From contig NC_088796.1 in assembly GCF_011386835.1 (NCBI RefSeq), positions 32,257,011-32,321,010 on the forward strand: a stretch of 64,000 bases of DNA, written 5' to 3'. This stretch comes from Chrysemys picta bellii (taxonomy: Eukaryota > Chordata > Testudines > Emydidae). The notes under the pieces were generated by a model, which had not been told where the DNA came from, ran no database searches, and saw nothing but the letters and a program-made list of their open reading frames with translations. Below are positions 36,104 to 46,962 of this stretch, piece by piece (within the stretch, counting starts at the first letter, position 1; each line of letters begins with the position of its first letter). Made by a program: the position numbers and the translations under genes.

Positions 36104-37137
36104 AGAAGTTAAACTAACTGGTCTGTAGTTTCCTGGGTTGTTTTTATTTCCCTTTTTAATAGATGGGCACTATATTTGCCCTTTTCCAGTCTTCTGGAAT
36201 CTCTCCCGTCTCCCATGATTTTCCAAAGATAATAGCTAGAGGCTCAGATACCTCCTCTATTAGCTCCTTGAGTATTCTAGGATGCATTTCATCAGGCCCT
36301 GGTGACTTGCAGGCATCTAATTTTTCTAAGTGATTTTTAACTTGTTCTTTTTTTATTTTATCTGCTAAACCTACCCCCTTCCCATTAGCATTCACTATGT
36401 TAGGCATTCCTTCAGACTTCTCAGTGAAGACCGAAACAAAGAAGTCATTAAGCATCTCTGCCATTTCCAAGTTTCTTGTTACTGTTTCTCCCTCTTCACT
36501 GAGCAGTGGGCCTACCCTGTCTTTGGTCTTCCTCTTGCTTCTAATGTATTGATAAAAAGTCTTCTTGTTTCACTTTATTCCTGCAGCTAGTTTGAGCTCA
36601 TTTTGTGCCTTTGCCTTTCTAATCTTGTCCCTGCATTCCTGTGTTGTTTGCCTATATTCATCCTTTGTAATCTGTCCTAGTTTCCATTTTTTATATGACT
36701 CCCTTTTATTTTTTAGATCATGCAAGATCTCGTGGTTAAGCCAAGGTGGTCTTTTGCCACATTTTCTATCTTTCCTAACCAGTGGAATAGCTTGCTTTTG
36801 GGCCCTTAATAGTGTCCCTTTGAAAAACTGCCAACTCTCCTCAGTTGTTTTTCCCCTCAGTCTTGATTCCCATGGGACCTTACCTATCAGCTCTCTGAGC
36901 TTACCAAAATCTGCCTTCCTGAAATCCATTGTCTCTATTTTGCTGTACTCCCTTCTACCTTTCCTTAGAATTGCAAACTCTGATTTCATGATTACTTTCA
37001 CCCAAGCTGCCTTCTACTTTCAAATTCTCAACAAGTTCCTCCCTATTTGTTAAGATCCAGTAGAGAACATTAGTCCCTGAGGCAGTGTGTGTCTGATTTT
37101 TGTGGAAGTGGTTTTTACACTGTTGAGAAATTAAGAA

Positions 37138-37292
37138 TATGAGAACGGCCATATTAGGTCACACCAGTGGTCCACCTAGCTCAATATCCTGTCTTCTGAC
37201 AGTGCCAGATGCTTCAGAGTGAGTGAACAGAACTGGGCAATTTATCAAGTGATCCACCCCCGTCATTCAGTTCCAGCTTCTACCAGTCAAAA
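37138..37292 (-). mobile_element. CR1 LINE 3' end ('cggccat' subfamily)
   Basis: 'atgagaacggccatattagg' through 'aatatcctgtcttctgacag', 'gggcaatttatcaagtgatc' and 'cagttccagcttctaccag' repeat the block order of 20,121-20,335. It lies directly against the truncated 5' end of the large CR1. Confidence 0.9.
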
Positions 37293-39300
37293 TTGCTTCT
37301 TAGCCAGCAAGGGCTCAATCATGCAAGGCACTAAGCACCCTTTACTGCCTCGCTTTCCTTCACTGGCTTCAACAGATGAATATACTCAGCATGTGGCAGA
37401 ATAGAACACTTAAAAAACAACACAACAATTGACTGCTGACTCCATATTCAGCAGAGGAACTCAGTTGTATGTAGATTCGGAGACACAGAGTTTCTAAGTT
37501 CACAAAGAAGCTTTAGTACAGTCTAACAGTTCTCACTATGTTTCTTTCTCTTGGCTGAGACGGATATCCTTCTATAAATTATGAACACACTGGATGGTGA
37601 GAACAAGCTTACTGTTCTGGTTGAGAACAACATACTGAAAGTGCGTTCCCTACATTTATTCACAGATGAAAGGACAATTTTTCATACTGACAGTGAAGTA
37701 ATGCATTGCCATTAAGCAAAGTACACATCAGTATTAACTCTGGGGAAGGGGGCCAGCGTTGTGTGTGTCTGTGGGGGAGTCTTGTTATTAATTGTGAGGG
37801 AAGAGGGGCTGCATTAAATGTGGAGGAGGCTGAGGGCTGGTAGTAATTGTTGAGGGGGAAAGAATTCTATGGGGGGAGTGAATTAGTTGGGGCTTTACTA
37901 ATTGTAGGAGGGCTGCAGAATTGAATCTGACGGCAGTGGGGACCACATCCCTGGACCCTCTTCTCATTGTGCCTACAGAGAGGCCTGAGCAAGGACCCCT
38001 TCCTAAAACTCCCCAGCAGCTTGTGGGAGGGCTTCCAATGTGGAACACCTGTGTTTTGTGCTATTTCATAAATTATAATGGTTTTTGAAGTACAAAACCA
38101 CTTTCAAGGATGTGTTCTCACGGCGTGAGTCCAGCATACTAGTTATGCAATGTTTTACAGACTACCCTATCCTGACACCAATTAACTTGTAACTGACTGT
38201 GAAAAATACTTCAGAAATGCTTTGATACCATGGTGATGGGGCTACATAAGTAGATTAGATAAGTAGACAAAATTTGTTCACAGGAATTATTTCACCCATC
38301 TAGTTGCCTCTCAGTTGGAACACATGAGTTATTTAGTAGTTTATAACAGTGGGTGACAGTACATGAAGAAGAATTTGGCAGCCAATTGGTAGAATGTGCC
38401 ATCCAAACTACAAAAGAAATTTAAGTAGACAGAATGTAATTACCTGGACTGGAATTTAACCACCACAAGGTATGTAACTTCTATAATTTTATATGTACAA
38501 ATAGCTCTTTAATGACCAGAAGTGATCAGTATCCCATATCTGAAATATACCTTTCATATCAGAGAACTCCCTCCAGCAGCATGTTGGGACACTGATGCAG
38601 TAATGGCTCAGAGAAAAGACAGAGTCCTGATGCAATTTAACTCTGTTTAGCCTCTGAGCATAAGGTCAGGCCATAACAATATTACTGTAAACTGTAATAT
38701 GATTTTAATCCAAGACAAATATAAGGGTTGCATGGTAGATGGTACTGAGTAAAGACCAAGAGCTCATTGTTTTTTGGCAACACTGCACAAATTACTATAT
38801 TTGGCACTTGGATTAATAATGTCACTTGACTTTATAACTCCTGGACCATGGGAAAGTTAGAAAACTCAAGACAAGCCAAGATGAAACTAATAAAAACAGA
38901 ACTACATTGTTTATTAATTATTGATATTTCTCTAGATTTAATAATAAGAACATACTCATACAGAAACTCTGGGCACCCTAACAATAACTAAACATAATAA
39001 ACAAGAAAAAACACTTAGTGGTATTAAATGATAGTATACAAATAAATTTAACTCCACCAACCAGTAGCATTGTATATTCAATTGAAGATAATTTACCTCA
39101 GCCAGCCACTACATTTTTTTTTAAATGGGAAAGCCCTAGAAAATCCTCTTGCCCTCATTTTATTAAGAAGCATACTCTCATCCTTCCCCTAAATTGTTGT
39201 CACATAAATGACTTTTACAGTGTAGTCAGAAGGGTACGTATTTGTATGAAGAATGTAAATCCTTTACAAAGGTTTAGAAGTGAATATTGGAAGTGATGTT
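37293..39300. other. Unassigned DNA
   Basis: A half fold-back ('gggctcaatcatgcaaggca' near 37,311) opens the stretch. Between 37,740 and 38,050 it is G-rich on the plus strand ('gaggggctgcattaaatg'). No coding domain was recognised. Confidence 0.45.
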
Positions 39301-39330
39301 GAGGCAGGTTCAGGTTGTTTTTGATTTTGG

Positions 39331-39693
39331 GTGACGCTATGGGGTTGTTTTGGATTTTTTAGTTGTTTCTCTCATCCTGAAAGCCCTGTTCACAAGGGAG
39401 TGGATTATGGAGTGAACATAATGATGATTGATGTCAATGAGACCAGACGCCTGTGGTCAGACCAGCCAACGCCTGATGCTAGCCCGAACCCAGAGACGCT
39501 ACCAAGCCTACCGGTCGCCCATTACCCTGAGAAACTGCCAAGCCAACCACTCACCAGCTACCCCGAGGAGCCCGTGGTCTGTGACCCCGTGGAGGACGCC
39601 GTCCGGAACCAGGTACCTCTAGCACGGGACCCGGGTCTGGCTGCAACACTGCCAGAGCCAAAGTCAGTGTGTTGCGGTCAGGATCCCCACTGA
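39331..39693 (+). pseudogene. Proline-rich open stretch, possible gag-side remnant
   Basis: A 120-codon frame opens with a low-complexity leader and from about residue 33 becomes Pro/Glu-rich ('DVNETRRLWSDQPTPD', 'SLPVAHYPEKLPSQPL'). No zinc knuckle, protease motif or other domain is seen. Its position upstream of the integrase fragment, on the same strand and in the same CpG-rich island, suggests it belongs to the same retroelement. It could equally be non-coding sequence that happens to be open because it is GC-rich. Confidence 0.35.
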
Positions 39694-39854
39694 CACAGCA
39701 ACGGGTCTTCTGCCGCTGCTAGGGCCCCGGGCTGGGATGCAGTGGAGTGGGTGGGCCTGTGTCCCACCTCGCGAGTAGGCAGTCTCCCCCTCTCCCCGGC
39801 TGCTCAGAGCCAGGAGCCTGGTGTTTGCTGTTCAACCTGTTTGCTCAGTCCCTG

Positions 39855-39999
39855 CCTGAGGGTCTGAGCTACTGCCTGTTTATTGCCCTGCCCTGGGCTT
39901 GCTACTATTGAACTGTATGTTCAGCCCCGGCCAGAGGGCCGGAGCTGCTGACAGTTTGCCGCACAGACAAGCTAATTCCCAGACACACATAAAGTAGTG
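39855..39999 (+). repeat. Direct repeat A1 beside the integrase fragment (~145 bp)
   Basis: 'ggtctgagctactg', 'gggcttgctactattgaact', 'agctaattccc' and 'aaagtagtga' recur in the same order at 40,768-40,912, with small indels. The pair brackets the integrase fragment exactly. Confidence 0.88.
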
Positions 40000-40003
40000 A
40001 TCG

Positions 40004-40780
40004 ATGGTGGTCCTCCGCTCCAATGCCGACAAGAGGCCCACAACAACCCCAGTACTGGAAAGGAGCCTCCCTGAGACCCAGTCGGAGGGGGAGGAGGCAC
40101 CAGCCCCCAACGGTCCGGAAGAAGAGCCCGAGGACTCCCCTCCAGAAGCTGCCGCGGAACCCCTGCTTCACACTGACTTTTGTTGTGGCCAAAGGGCAGA
40201 TCCCACCTTCAGTCATGCTTATGAGCAACTAGCCATGGTTGATGGGGCCATAATTGACACGCACCGGCCGAAGCAGTGTCCGCATTTCAAACTGCGACAG
40301 GATCAGCTCTATCAGGTAGAACGGAACCCGCGTACTGGAGAACCCCAAAGCCAACTACTCGTGCCTCGATGTCACCAGCGGGCAGTAATGAAACTCACCC
40401 ACGACATCCCTGTTGCTGGGCACTTGGGCCAAGAGAAGACTGTAGCCCGGATACTGACATGCTTCTTCTGGCCTGACGTGCATCAGGAAGTAAGGAACTA
40501 TTGTAACTCCTGCCAGCTAGCCACACCCCCGCAGACACCCAATGCCCTGTTGGTCCCCATGCACATAGTCAAAACGCCCTTCGAACACATGGCCATGGAC
40601 CTGGTGGGGCCCCTCCCGAAAAGCACTGTGGGATTTCAGTATGTGTTGGTCCTAGTAGATTATGCTACCTGTTTCCTGGAGGCAGTACCGCTGCGGAGCA
40701 TTACCGCCCGAATAATTGCGGGCGAGCTCGTGAAGGTCTTTGCTTGTGTAGGTCTGCCCCGGGAGATTCTGAGGGCCTGA
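40004..40780 (+). pseudogene. Ty3/Gypsy integrase fragment, 258 codons open, truncated core
   Basis: Residues 1-55 are low-complexity acidic/proline-rich and probably not part of the original protein. From about 62 the pol-type sequence starts ('GQRADPTFSHAYEQLAMVDG'). A zinc-binding H2C2 motif follows: His133 and His140 in 'HDIPVAGH', Cys167 and Cys170 in 'CNSC'. The catalytic core begins with 'FEHMAMDLVGPL' (first catalytic Asp at 199) and 'VLVLVDYAT' (213-222). It breaks off at 'GLPREIL' (about 256), before the second Asp and the Glu of the DDE triad. Integrase joins retroelement cDNA to host DNA; this remnant lacks two of three catalytic residues. The absence of internal stops suggests a young copy or chance survival. 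Host co-option is not indicated by anything seen. Confidence 0.88.
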
Positions 40781-40912
40781 GCTACTGACTGCTTGTTTCC
40801 CCACCCTGACCCAAGGCCTGGGCTTGCTACTATTGAACTGTTTGTTCAGCCCCTGCCAGATGGTTTGCCACACAGCCAAGCTAATTCCCCAACACACCTG
40901 ACCAAAGTAGTG
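40768..40912 (+). repeat. Direct repeat A2 beside the integrase fragment (~145 bp)
   Basis: This is the second copy of the block at 39,855-39,999. Its start is where the integrase frame is cut ('gagattctgagggcctga'). It continues into 'ggcagtctggctccctgc', unlike copy A1. Confidence 0.88.
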
Positions 40913-41210
40913 AGGCAGTCTGGCTCCCTGCCGTCCCAGAGAGGGATGAGCCCCAGACGAACTGCCCTACAGGGGTGCTTCAGGGGGCCCAGAGTCAGGA
41001 CTGAAAACCTTTTGTAAGGACATTGGACTTTTATTTGTAGGACTCTATTACCTCAGAATGTAACCTGGCTGGAGGGTTAAGTCATGAGAAGTAGACCACA
41101 GGGAGACCAAAGTGACCACTGGCAGGGGCTCTAGAGCTGCCATACCCAAGAAGTCACAGTGGTCTTGTAAAATCACAGAATTTGTGACCTCCATCACAGA
41201 TTTGTAGCCT

Positions 41211-42740
41211 TATCTATAACTGATTACCTGTATAGGTGTGGCTTGTATGTACAATTTATTACAATTGATCAAAATGAAAGATTACTCTCTAAAAATGTAA
41301 CAGATCCAACCCATGAAGAGGATCAAAAAGTGAGGAAATACTAAGGGAAAGGATACTTCCGCCTCTAAACATGACTGGAATTGCCATGAAAACAGCTTTC
41401 TCAAGGTAGCTTTCTGGATGAAGTCTCAGATGGAAACCAGCCATGAAAATAAAATGTCCAGAATATTTCAGAATCTTAATAAAGGTCTGAGTCTACTTTG
41501 ATCTAGGAATGTGCAAAGGTTCAGACTTGGGCTCCTCTCTCTCTGAACTGACCCCAACTCTACTACAGATATCCTGCTTATAAAAATTGCTCTGCAGAAT
41601 TTCCTTCAGTGCTATAAAATCATGATAATTACCTACTGTATGTGTTTGAATTTTGAGAGGCTGGTTCTGGATGGCGAACTAACTGTATCACTTTCACAGT
41701 GTTGACAGCTCTCATTATTGTTATCAGGAACAATAGGTATTTATAAAAGATGCATTTAGCTTTTTCAGATATCAAAGGCCACTTGAAATAAGGTGTTTGA
41801 ATGAATTACAGCATTTCAAAATAATGAGAAAATGATTTCAGGGTCTTTGAATTTGCAATAAGTTAACAGAGTGCCAGCTTGGTAGCAGGTTTTTTCACTG
41901 CCCATAATGAAAAGAAAGTTATCCAACTCCTACTCCCTGCAAGCATAGATGAGGAATATATAAGTAAAACAGGCCAAATTAATCAGGAGTGTAATTCCAC
42001 AGTAGTTCCACTAGAGTTCCAGTCGGGATAGATTTGGCCCTGTATGTGGTCCTGATCCTATGGCATCTGTGTGGTTTGAGGCTATAATGCAGGGGGCTCC
42101 AGGGGAGAGGGGCTGTGTGGCAGGTTAGCTTAGGGAGTGCTTCTCTGTCTTTTTTACCTATGGTCCTGCTATTGATCACTGGTGAAGGGAGTTCCTGTAT
42201 TCCAAACTTTGGCTGGGTTTCTAGGTGCTACTTTAATACAAAAAATAAATAATGAATAATATACCACAAGTGCTGCAGTGAGACTCTTCTATTACACAAC
42301 CTTGCCGGTTGGACCTTTAGTACTTCCAAGGTCCAGCCATCCCAAGCACCATGATTCAGCAATTCTGCTATTGCTCAGGGTAAGGACTTCTCTCCATTAC
42401 GGGAACGAGGAAGAGACATAATAGTGAAGGGAAACTCCATAGGCTTCTATTCTTCCTGCTCTCAGTCCCCCAGATCCCTTATACCTTCACTGACTCCCTC
42501 CTCCCATATTCTTTCTGCTCAGCCTCCCTCCCCTGACTTGCTAGAGTCAGGAGTGGTAGTATGCTTTGGGGACTCAGAGTTAGGATGGGCAACATCCGAA
42601 CAGACATATCTGACAGAATTTGACAGTTCCTTCATCTTCTCTTTGTAGAACTAAATTAAATTACAACAAATTTGTGGAATTACTTTGTTTGTTTAATAGA
42701 AAAATGTAAAATGTGGCCTGTCTTTGAGATGTTATCAGAA
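41211..42740. other. Unassigned DNA
   Basis: No gene or confident repeat. A worn fold-back half ('gtgtaattccacagtagttc') lies near 41,990. Confidence 0.45.
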
Positions 42741-42744
42741 TGTG

Positions 42745-42914
42745 TCCCTAGCCTCCGTTGTCAGAAGCTGGGAATGGGTGATGAATCACTTGATGGTTAC
42801 CTGTTCTGTACATTTCCTCTGAAGCACCTGGCATTGGCCACAGTCAGAAGACAGGATACTGGGTTAGATGGACAATTGGTCTGACCCAGTATGGCCGTTC
42901 TTATGTTCTTATGT
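42745..42914 (+). mobile_element. CR1 LINE 3' end ('cggccat' subfamily)
   Basis: 'gtccctagcctccgttgtca', 'aagcacctggcattggccac' and 'gacccagtatggccgttctt' ending 'atgttcttat' are the plus-strand form of the CR1 3' end found at 20,121 and 37,138. Confidence 0.92.
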
Positions 42915-43900
42915 GTGTAGGCGGAGTTTGTGGTGGCTTGGTTGTCTTCTACAGGGAGTCACAGAAAGGCATGGAAACTTCAGGGTCAAGACTGATCTCA
43001 AGGTTACATAAAGTGTAGGCAAATTCAATAGAGTTGCACCTGTGGATGTTTCTCTTGCCCACAAGAAGCACTTGTGTTGGAAATTTAGCTGATTCTCAGG
43101 GCAAAATTCCTAAAAGTGATTAATTATCCTCTGAAGGGTTATTATAGAAAATGTGGAGACTAAATTCAATTGTTAATTTCTGGAAAAGAGGGACTATGGG
43201 GCTGTGATAAGTGCAAATCTCAATGCAGCTTTAACTATGGAATCAGCTACTGATGCCTCCAAAGCACAGTGTGTATTTATTCATACAGACAGATACAAAA
43301 TTCTCTCTTCTCTTCTTTGGACCAATCCATCTTCCTGAAGCTCTCTGTTTCTTTGCAGCAGTACTTGATTTCTCCTGTCATGGTTCTGATCCTATATATC
43401 AAATCACTCATAATCCCTCTCATGCTGAACCTCTGCTCTAAAACTCTTTTCTATAGATTATTATTACTTATCTAGCACTATACGTCTGCAGAGCATTTTA
43501 CAAATGCATTTGTTTAGACAAGTGTCTGCCTGAGAAACTCATGAACTAAACTAGATTGCTACAGTACAAGCAATTAAACTATTAAGTCTCAGAGTGAGTA
43601 GTTCATCACTGATGGAAGGATAGGGCAAGAGAATTTGGCGCTAAGGGAATATTGGAATATGGGGAAGGAAGATGGTTGGCACACAGGAATTCCTTGGCCT
43701 TCTGCCCTATTTTATTTCCTCTTGGTCAGCTTATCTGCAGTATAATTTTAACATTAGCTTCCACTCTGCAGCTGATGATACTCACTACTGTGTATCATTT
43801 GACGTCTGTAATAATTCCTCTCTTCTCATTCTGTCTTAGGTAAACCTCTCCCTTCATCACCATTCAGCTAAATCTCCAACACAAGTGCTTCTCGAGGACA
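42915..43900. other. Unassigned DNA
   Basis: Nothing recognised. Short open frames have no domain. Confidence 0.45.
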
Positions 43901-43904
43901 AGAG

Positions 43905-44345
43905 AAGCATCCATATATGCAACCCCATTTCCTTTGCTTACCCTCTCTGTAATCTTGACCTCAGTCTTGACACTGAAATTTCCATGCCTTCCAATTTTTC
44001 TTGTGCTTGTAATTCCAGCATCTGATGAAATCCTCATTCATTTTTTCTCATCCTGACTACTGTAACTGCCTTCTCCAAGGAGTCCCCAGGCCTCAACTCT
44101 CCAGACTCCAGCATGTGCAGAGTACTGCTGCCTGCCTGCTGCAATGTGTCAAGAGTTACACACATCATTCCTCCAATGTGTCAAGAGGTGCACGCATCAT
44201 TCTGTCTTCACACACCTCCACTTCTAATCCTGGTCATCCCAGGATCCTGTTCCTTATTTTTGACTATGCATGTACTCCTTCTCTCTACTCACTTCTCTAC
44301 TACCTCTGATCCTTTCCCACAACTTCTGCTCCTTCCTATAGTCTC
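43905..44345 (+). pseudogene. L2-like LINE fragment (RT C-terminal part)
   Basis: The forward reading 'SHPDYCNCLLQGVPRPQLSR' followed by 'LQHVQSTAACLL' matches the end of the reverse transcriptase of L2-type LINEs, where a 'DYCN.LL.GLP' block is followed by 'RLQ.VQN.AARL'. Upstream, 'cttgacctcagtcttgacac' is the DNA form of the 'LDLSLD'-like block of the same proteins. About 150 bp further on the frame decays. It is an old, inactive scrap and the subfamily cannot be set. Confidence 0.65.
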
Positions 44346-45915
44346 ACCAGTATTAATATAAGAACCTCCTTATTTAATGATGGGGAAACAATTCCTCTAT
44401 GTCAAGTGTAGCAAGCTCTCCACCAGCACAATCATCCTATTGTGCTGAGTCAGGGAAGGGCAATGGACCTGCCTTCATCCCATGCAGAATGCCCCCTCAT
44501 GCTGGAAAGGACATTGTTTGATCATTCACCCCTTAGGGTTCTCACAAGATTAAAAGTGCTATGACTCCCAGATTTACTGAGCTGATATTTTAAAATCTGT
44601 TAGACTGTCAATTACACTATATCTATTGATAGATAGATAGATAGATTACATTTATATTATATTAGTGCCTTGAGGCCCCAAATCAGGATCAGGTTATTGT
44701 AAAAGCTGTAAAAACACAAATGAAGATTCTGGCCCTTGCCCTAAGACACATACAGTCTAATGCAAGTATCATAAAGCAGCCCATTCATCTGGATATCAAG
44801 TAGATGGCAGAGTTTTTTAAAAGTGGTCAACATTTAGGTTCAAAACTTGAGGCACCTTAAAGAAGCTTTATTTTCAGAGGATGGACGCTCAGTGCTACTT
44901 GAAAACAAGACCCCCTTCAAGGGGTCTCAGGCTGGGCACTGCAGAATTGAAACACGCAAATCACTCATTTTCCAAAACCTCGACCAAAGGGTTTATTCGT
45001 AGGAAAATATATCATGGGATAGCAATTCTGTCTGCATAAGAAATTACCTTCTCACCATGTGAAAAAAGGAATCGGGGGAAGGAGACATGCAGAGAGAGAT
45101 GCTGATAAGGCACTCTTTGGTGAGAGAATAAAATGGAAAACCCAGAACAAAAATATTTGAAAACGCTTGCAAAACTTAAGTGTCTATAAACAAAATATGA
45201 CCATATTCCCTACAGAATAGAAGGAACACACTTTGTTTTTATAATTTTTATCCTAGTCTGAATACTTATGAGCCAAGGAAAAGTAGCTTTGGAACTTTTA
45301 TATTTTAATATAAAGATATAACCTCTTTCCAGTTCTGCCTCCTACTTGTAGCAATTTTATTAAATTACTACGATAATCAGCTGAGACCCATTAAGTGTTA
45401 GCCTGACCCGCTTCTCAAGTATCTAAGCAGACACAGCTGGAATGAAAACAGATGGAAGGTGTAAATGAGAAGATTCAATTAACTTTTTTTTCCTTTTAGT
45501 ACCAGTTTCCAAAGGGAAAATCCCCCAGGATTGAAAGTGATCCCTTGATTTAAGAAATACCTCGTTGCTATATTCTAAATACAATCTTTTAACGTCTTTG
45601 AAAGCCACTTTGTTTCAGCACCAGTGGAACTGAGTGCGTGTCCATAAATTTGCAGATCTGATTAGAGAAACAAAAAAATCTAACTAAGCCAAGAGTTGTA
45701 TAACTACTATCTAAAAGGAAAGCTAACAAAATTAGGGGAGAACCTGATTCTTATGAGAATCTAATTCAGGGCCTAACAATATTAAAGCACTGTTATAGGA
45801 GGTTATTAGAAAATTAGATTTACATGATAAAATTTGTAACATTAGACATAATGAAAATGAAGCACTTATCATGGAATACCATGGTAATTTTCCTGCTGTG
45901 CTTTAGACACGATGA
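44346..45915. other. Unassigned DNA with (GATA)n
   Basis: A (GATA)n run lies at 44,627-44,646. No coding domain recognised. Confidence 0.45.
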
Positions 45916-45917
45916 GA

Positions 45918-46002
45918 CAGATCCTCAGCTGGTGTAAACAGGCATGACTTCACTGAAGTCAATGGAGCTGTACCAATTTTTCAGTGCCAGCTGAGGATCT
46001 GA
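45918..46002. repeat. Palindromic 'cagctggt..accagctg' repeat
   Basis: 'agatcctcagctggtgtaaa' pairs with 'cagtgccagctgaggatct' around 'cactgaagtcaatggagctg'. It is the second full copy of the element at 25,113-25,190. Confidence 0.75.
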
Positions 46003-46726
46003 CCCAATGACATTTGAGAAGGGAGCAATGAAACACAGTGAAATACACACACCCTCATTTTTACATTATTTAATGAGATTGAGCTTTCATAGAAATGCAG
46101 ATATCTCAAACTTGCATTTACTATCTGTGCTTCATTAGGGTGGTTTACAGCACAACACCCTTTTGTATGACCACAGGCTGTTTAAATGGATTTGTGAACC
46201 AAATTACCTAAACAGATGATTTATAAATGGTGCCTTGCATATGGCCTTAAAAAAATGCCATGAGTGCCTTATATTTAAAATATACTTAACGATATCTAAA
46301 CTGTCAGAAAAAAATCAAGACAAAATACTATGGGAATAACACCAAACATATAACTAGTGTAGCTCTTTAAGGAATCTGTGCATCATGTGGTAAAAACAAT
46401 GGGCTCTTATTCATTAGTCAGGGGAAATTCTTGAAGTTAACTTATTAGTATACTTTGGTGGTGTACTACCCCTTTGCTACTCATTGGTTAGTGATGGCTA
46501 TGCAGTTCACGCCCCTGGCTTCTATTTAGTCCGCCATTTATGAGTTATCTGATCATTTGTTCCCGGAGCACAGGCTTAAACCTTGTTGAATCAAGGCCTA
46601 GCTGATCAGTTACCTTAAAATCCTTCTGAATCATGACCTTCACAAAAACAGAGCTCAACTGGGTGAAGATGCCAGGCCTCAGAAGAAAGGCCTACCTTGC
46701 AGCTGGGAGCATTTCTTCCAGCCTGA

Positions 46727-46945
46727 GTAGACAGACTCATGCTAGATCCACTTGAGCAAGCACACTAAAAATAGCAGTGTGGACACTGCAGCCCAGGAGG
46801 CAGCTCAGGCTGGATGCCTGAGTCTAAGCTCACCTGACCCTCTGGGTCCAAACTTGGGTTTCTATCTCAAGTGTGCCACAATGTTTTTAGCATGCTAGCC
46901 CAAATGGGTGGCATGCTCCTAGATGCAGCATAGACATGCTTCAAA
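46727..46945. mobile_element. Worn palindromic MITE, relative of the 14.4 kb copy
   Basis: The left arm 'catgctagatcc' / 'acactaaaaatagcagtgtg' pairs loosely with the right arm 'acaatgtttttagcatgcta', and 'catagacatgc' at the right resembles the 14.4 kb terminus. The solo LTR inserted about 20 bp beyond its right end. Confidence 0.5.
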
Positions 46946-46962
46946 GAGGCCATGTAGGTGGC

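Larger units (their letters stand above)
34865..37110 (-). pseudogene. CR1 ORF2 remnant (endonuclease end, linker, RT, C-terminus)
   Basis: Pieces in order on the minus strand: the end of the endonuclease with '[18 protein letters not shown]' (about 37,065-37,000); a linker of about 140 codons rich in Lys/Arg (37,001-36,570); the RT start with '[17 protein letters not shown]' and '[13 protein letters not shown]' (36,470-36,156); the RT core (36,103-35,261); and the C-terminal region with '[17 protein letters not shown]' (35,239-34,865). Lesions are a frameshift near 36,990, a TGA near 36,568 where neighbouring CR1 copies have a sense codon, one extra base near 36,163, and a TAG near 35,260. 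The frame is the same on both sides of each stop. ORF2 normally nicks DNA and reverse transcribes its own RNA; this copy cannot. Confidence 0.9.
34779..37137 (-). mobile_element. CR1 LINE, 5' truncated, 2.36 kb
   Basis: On the minus strand the element runs from the last part of the endonuclease domain (about 37,110) through the ORF2 linker and reverse transcriptase to a CR1 3' terminus ('gattcatagattctagga' in plus-strand reading, 34,785 onward). It is the longest and best preserved element in the window. Its 5' end abuts a second, separate CR1 3' end at 37,138. It carries two nonsense changes, two frameshifts and a 66 bp internal inversion, so it is inactive. CR1 copies normally lack target duplications and none is seen. 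Confidence 0.95.
39300..41210 (+). mobile_element. Ty3/Gypsy retrotransposon remnant
   Basis: A GC- and CpG-rich island of about 1.9 kb stands out from the AT-rich surroundings. It holds, in order, a proline-rich open stretch (39,428-39,692), a non-coding block (39,700-39,999), an integrase fragment (40,004-40,780), a second copy of the last 145 bp of that block (40,768-40,912), and a non-coding tail to about 41,210 ending near 'gtcacagtggtcttgtaaaa'. Protease, RT and RNase H are absent. LTR ends and target duplications could not be placed, so the borders are approximate. Confidence 0.75.

Noticed and set aside
36565..37053. 162-codon plus-strand open frame rich in Phe/Leu/Ser
   Set aside because: It is antisense to the CR1 ORF2 linker. 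The coding signal is clearly on the minus strand, where the string matches CR1 proteins.
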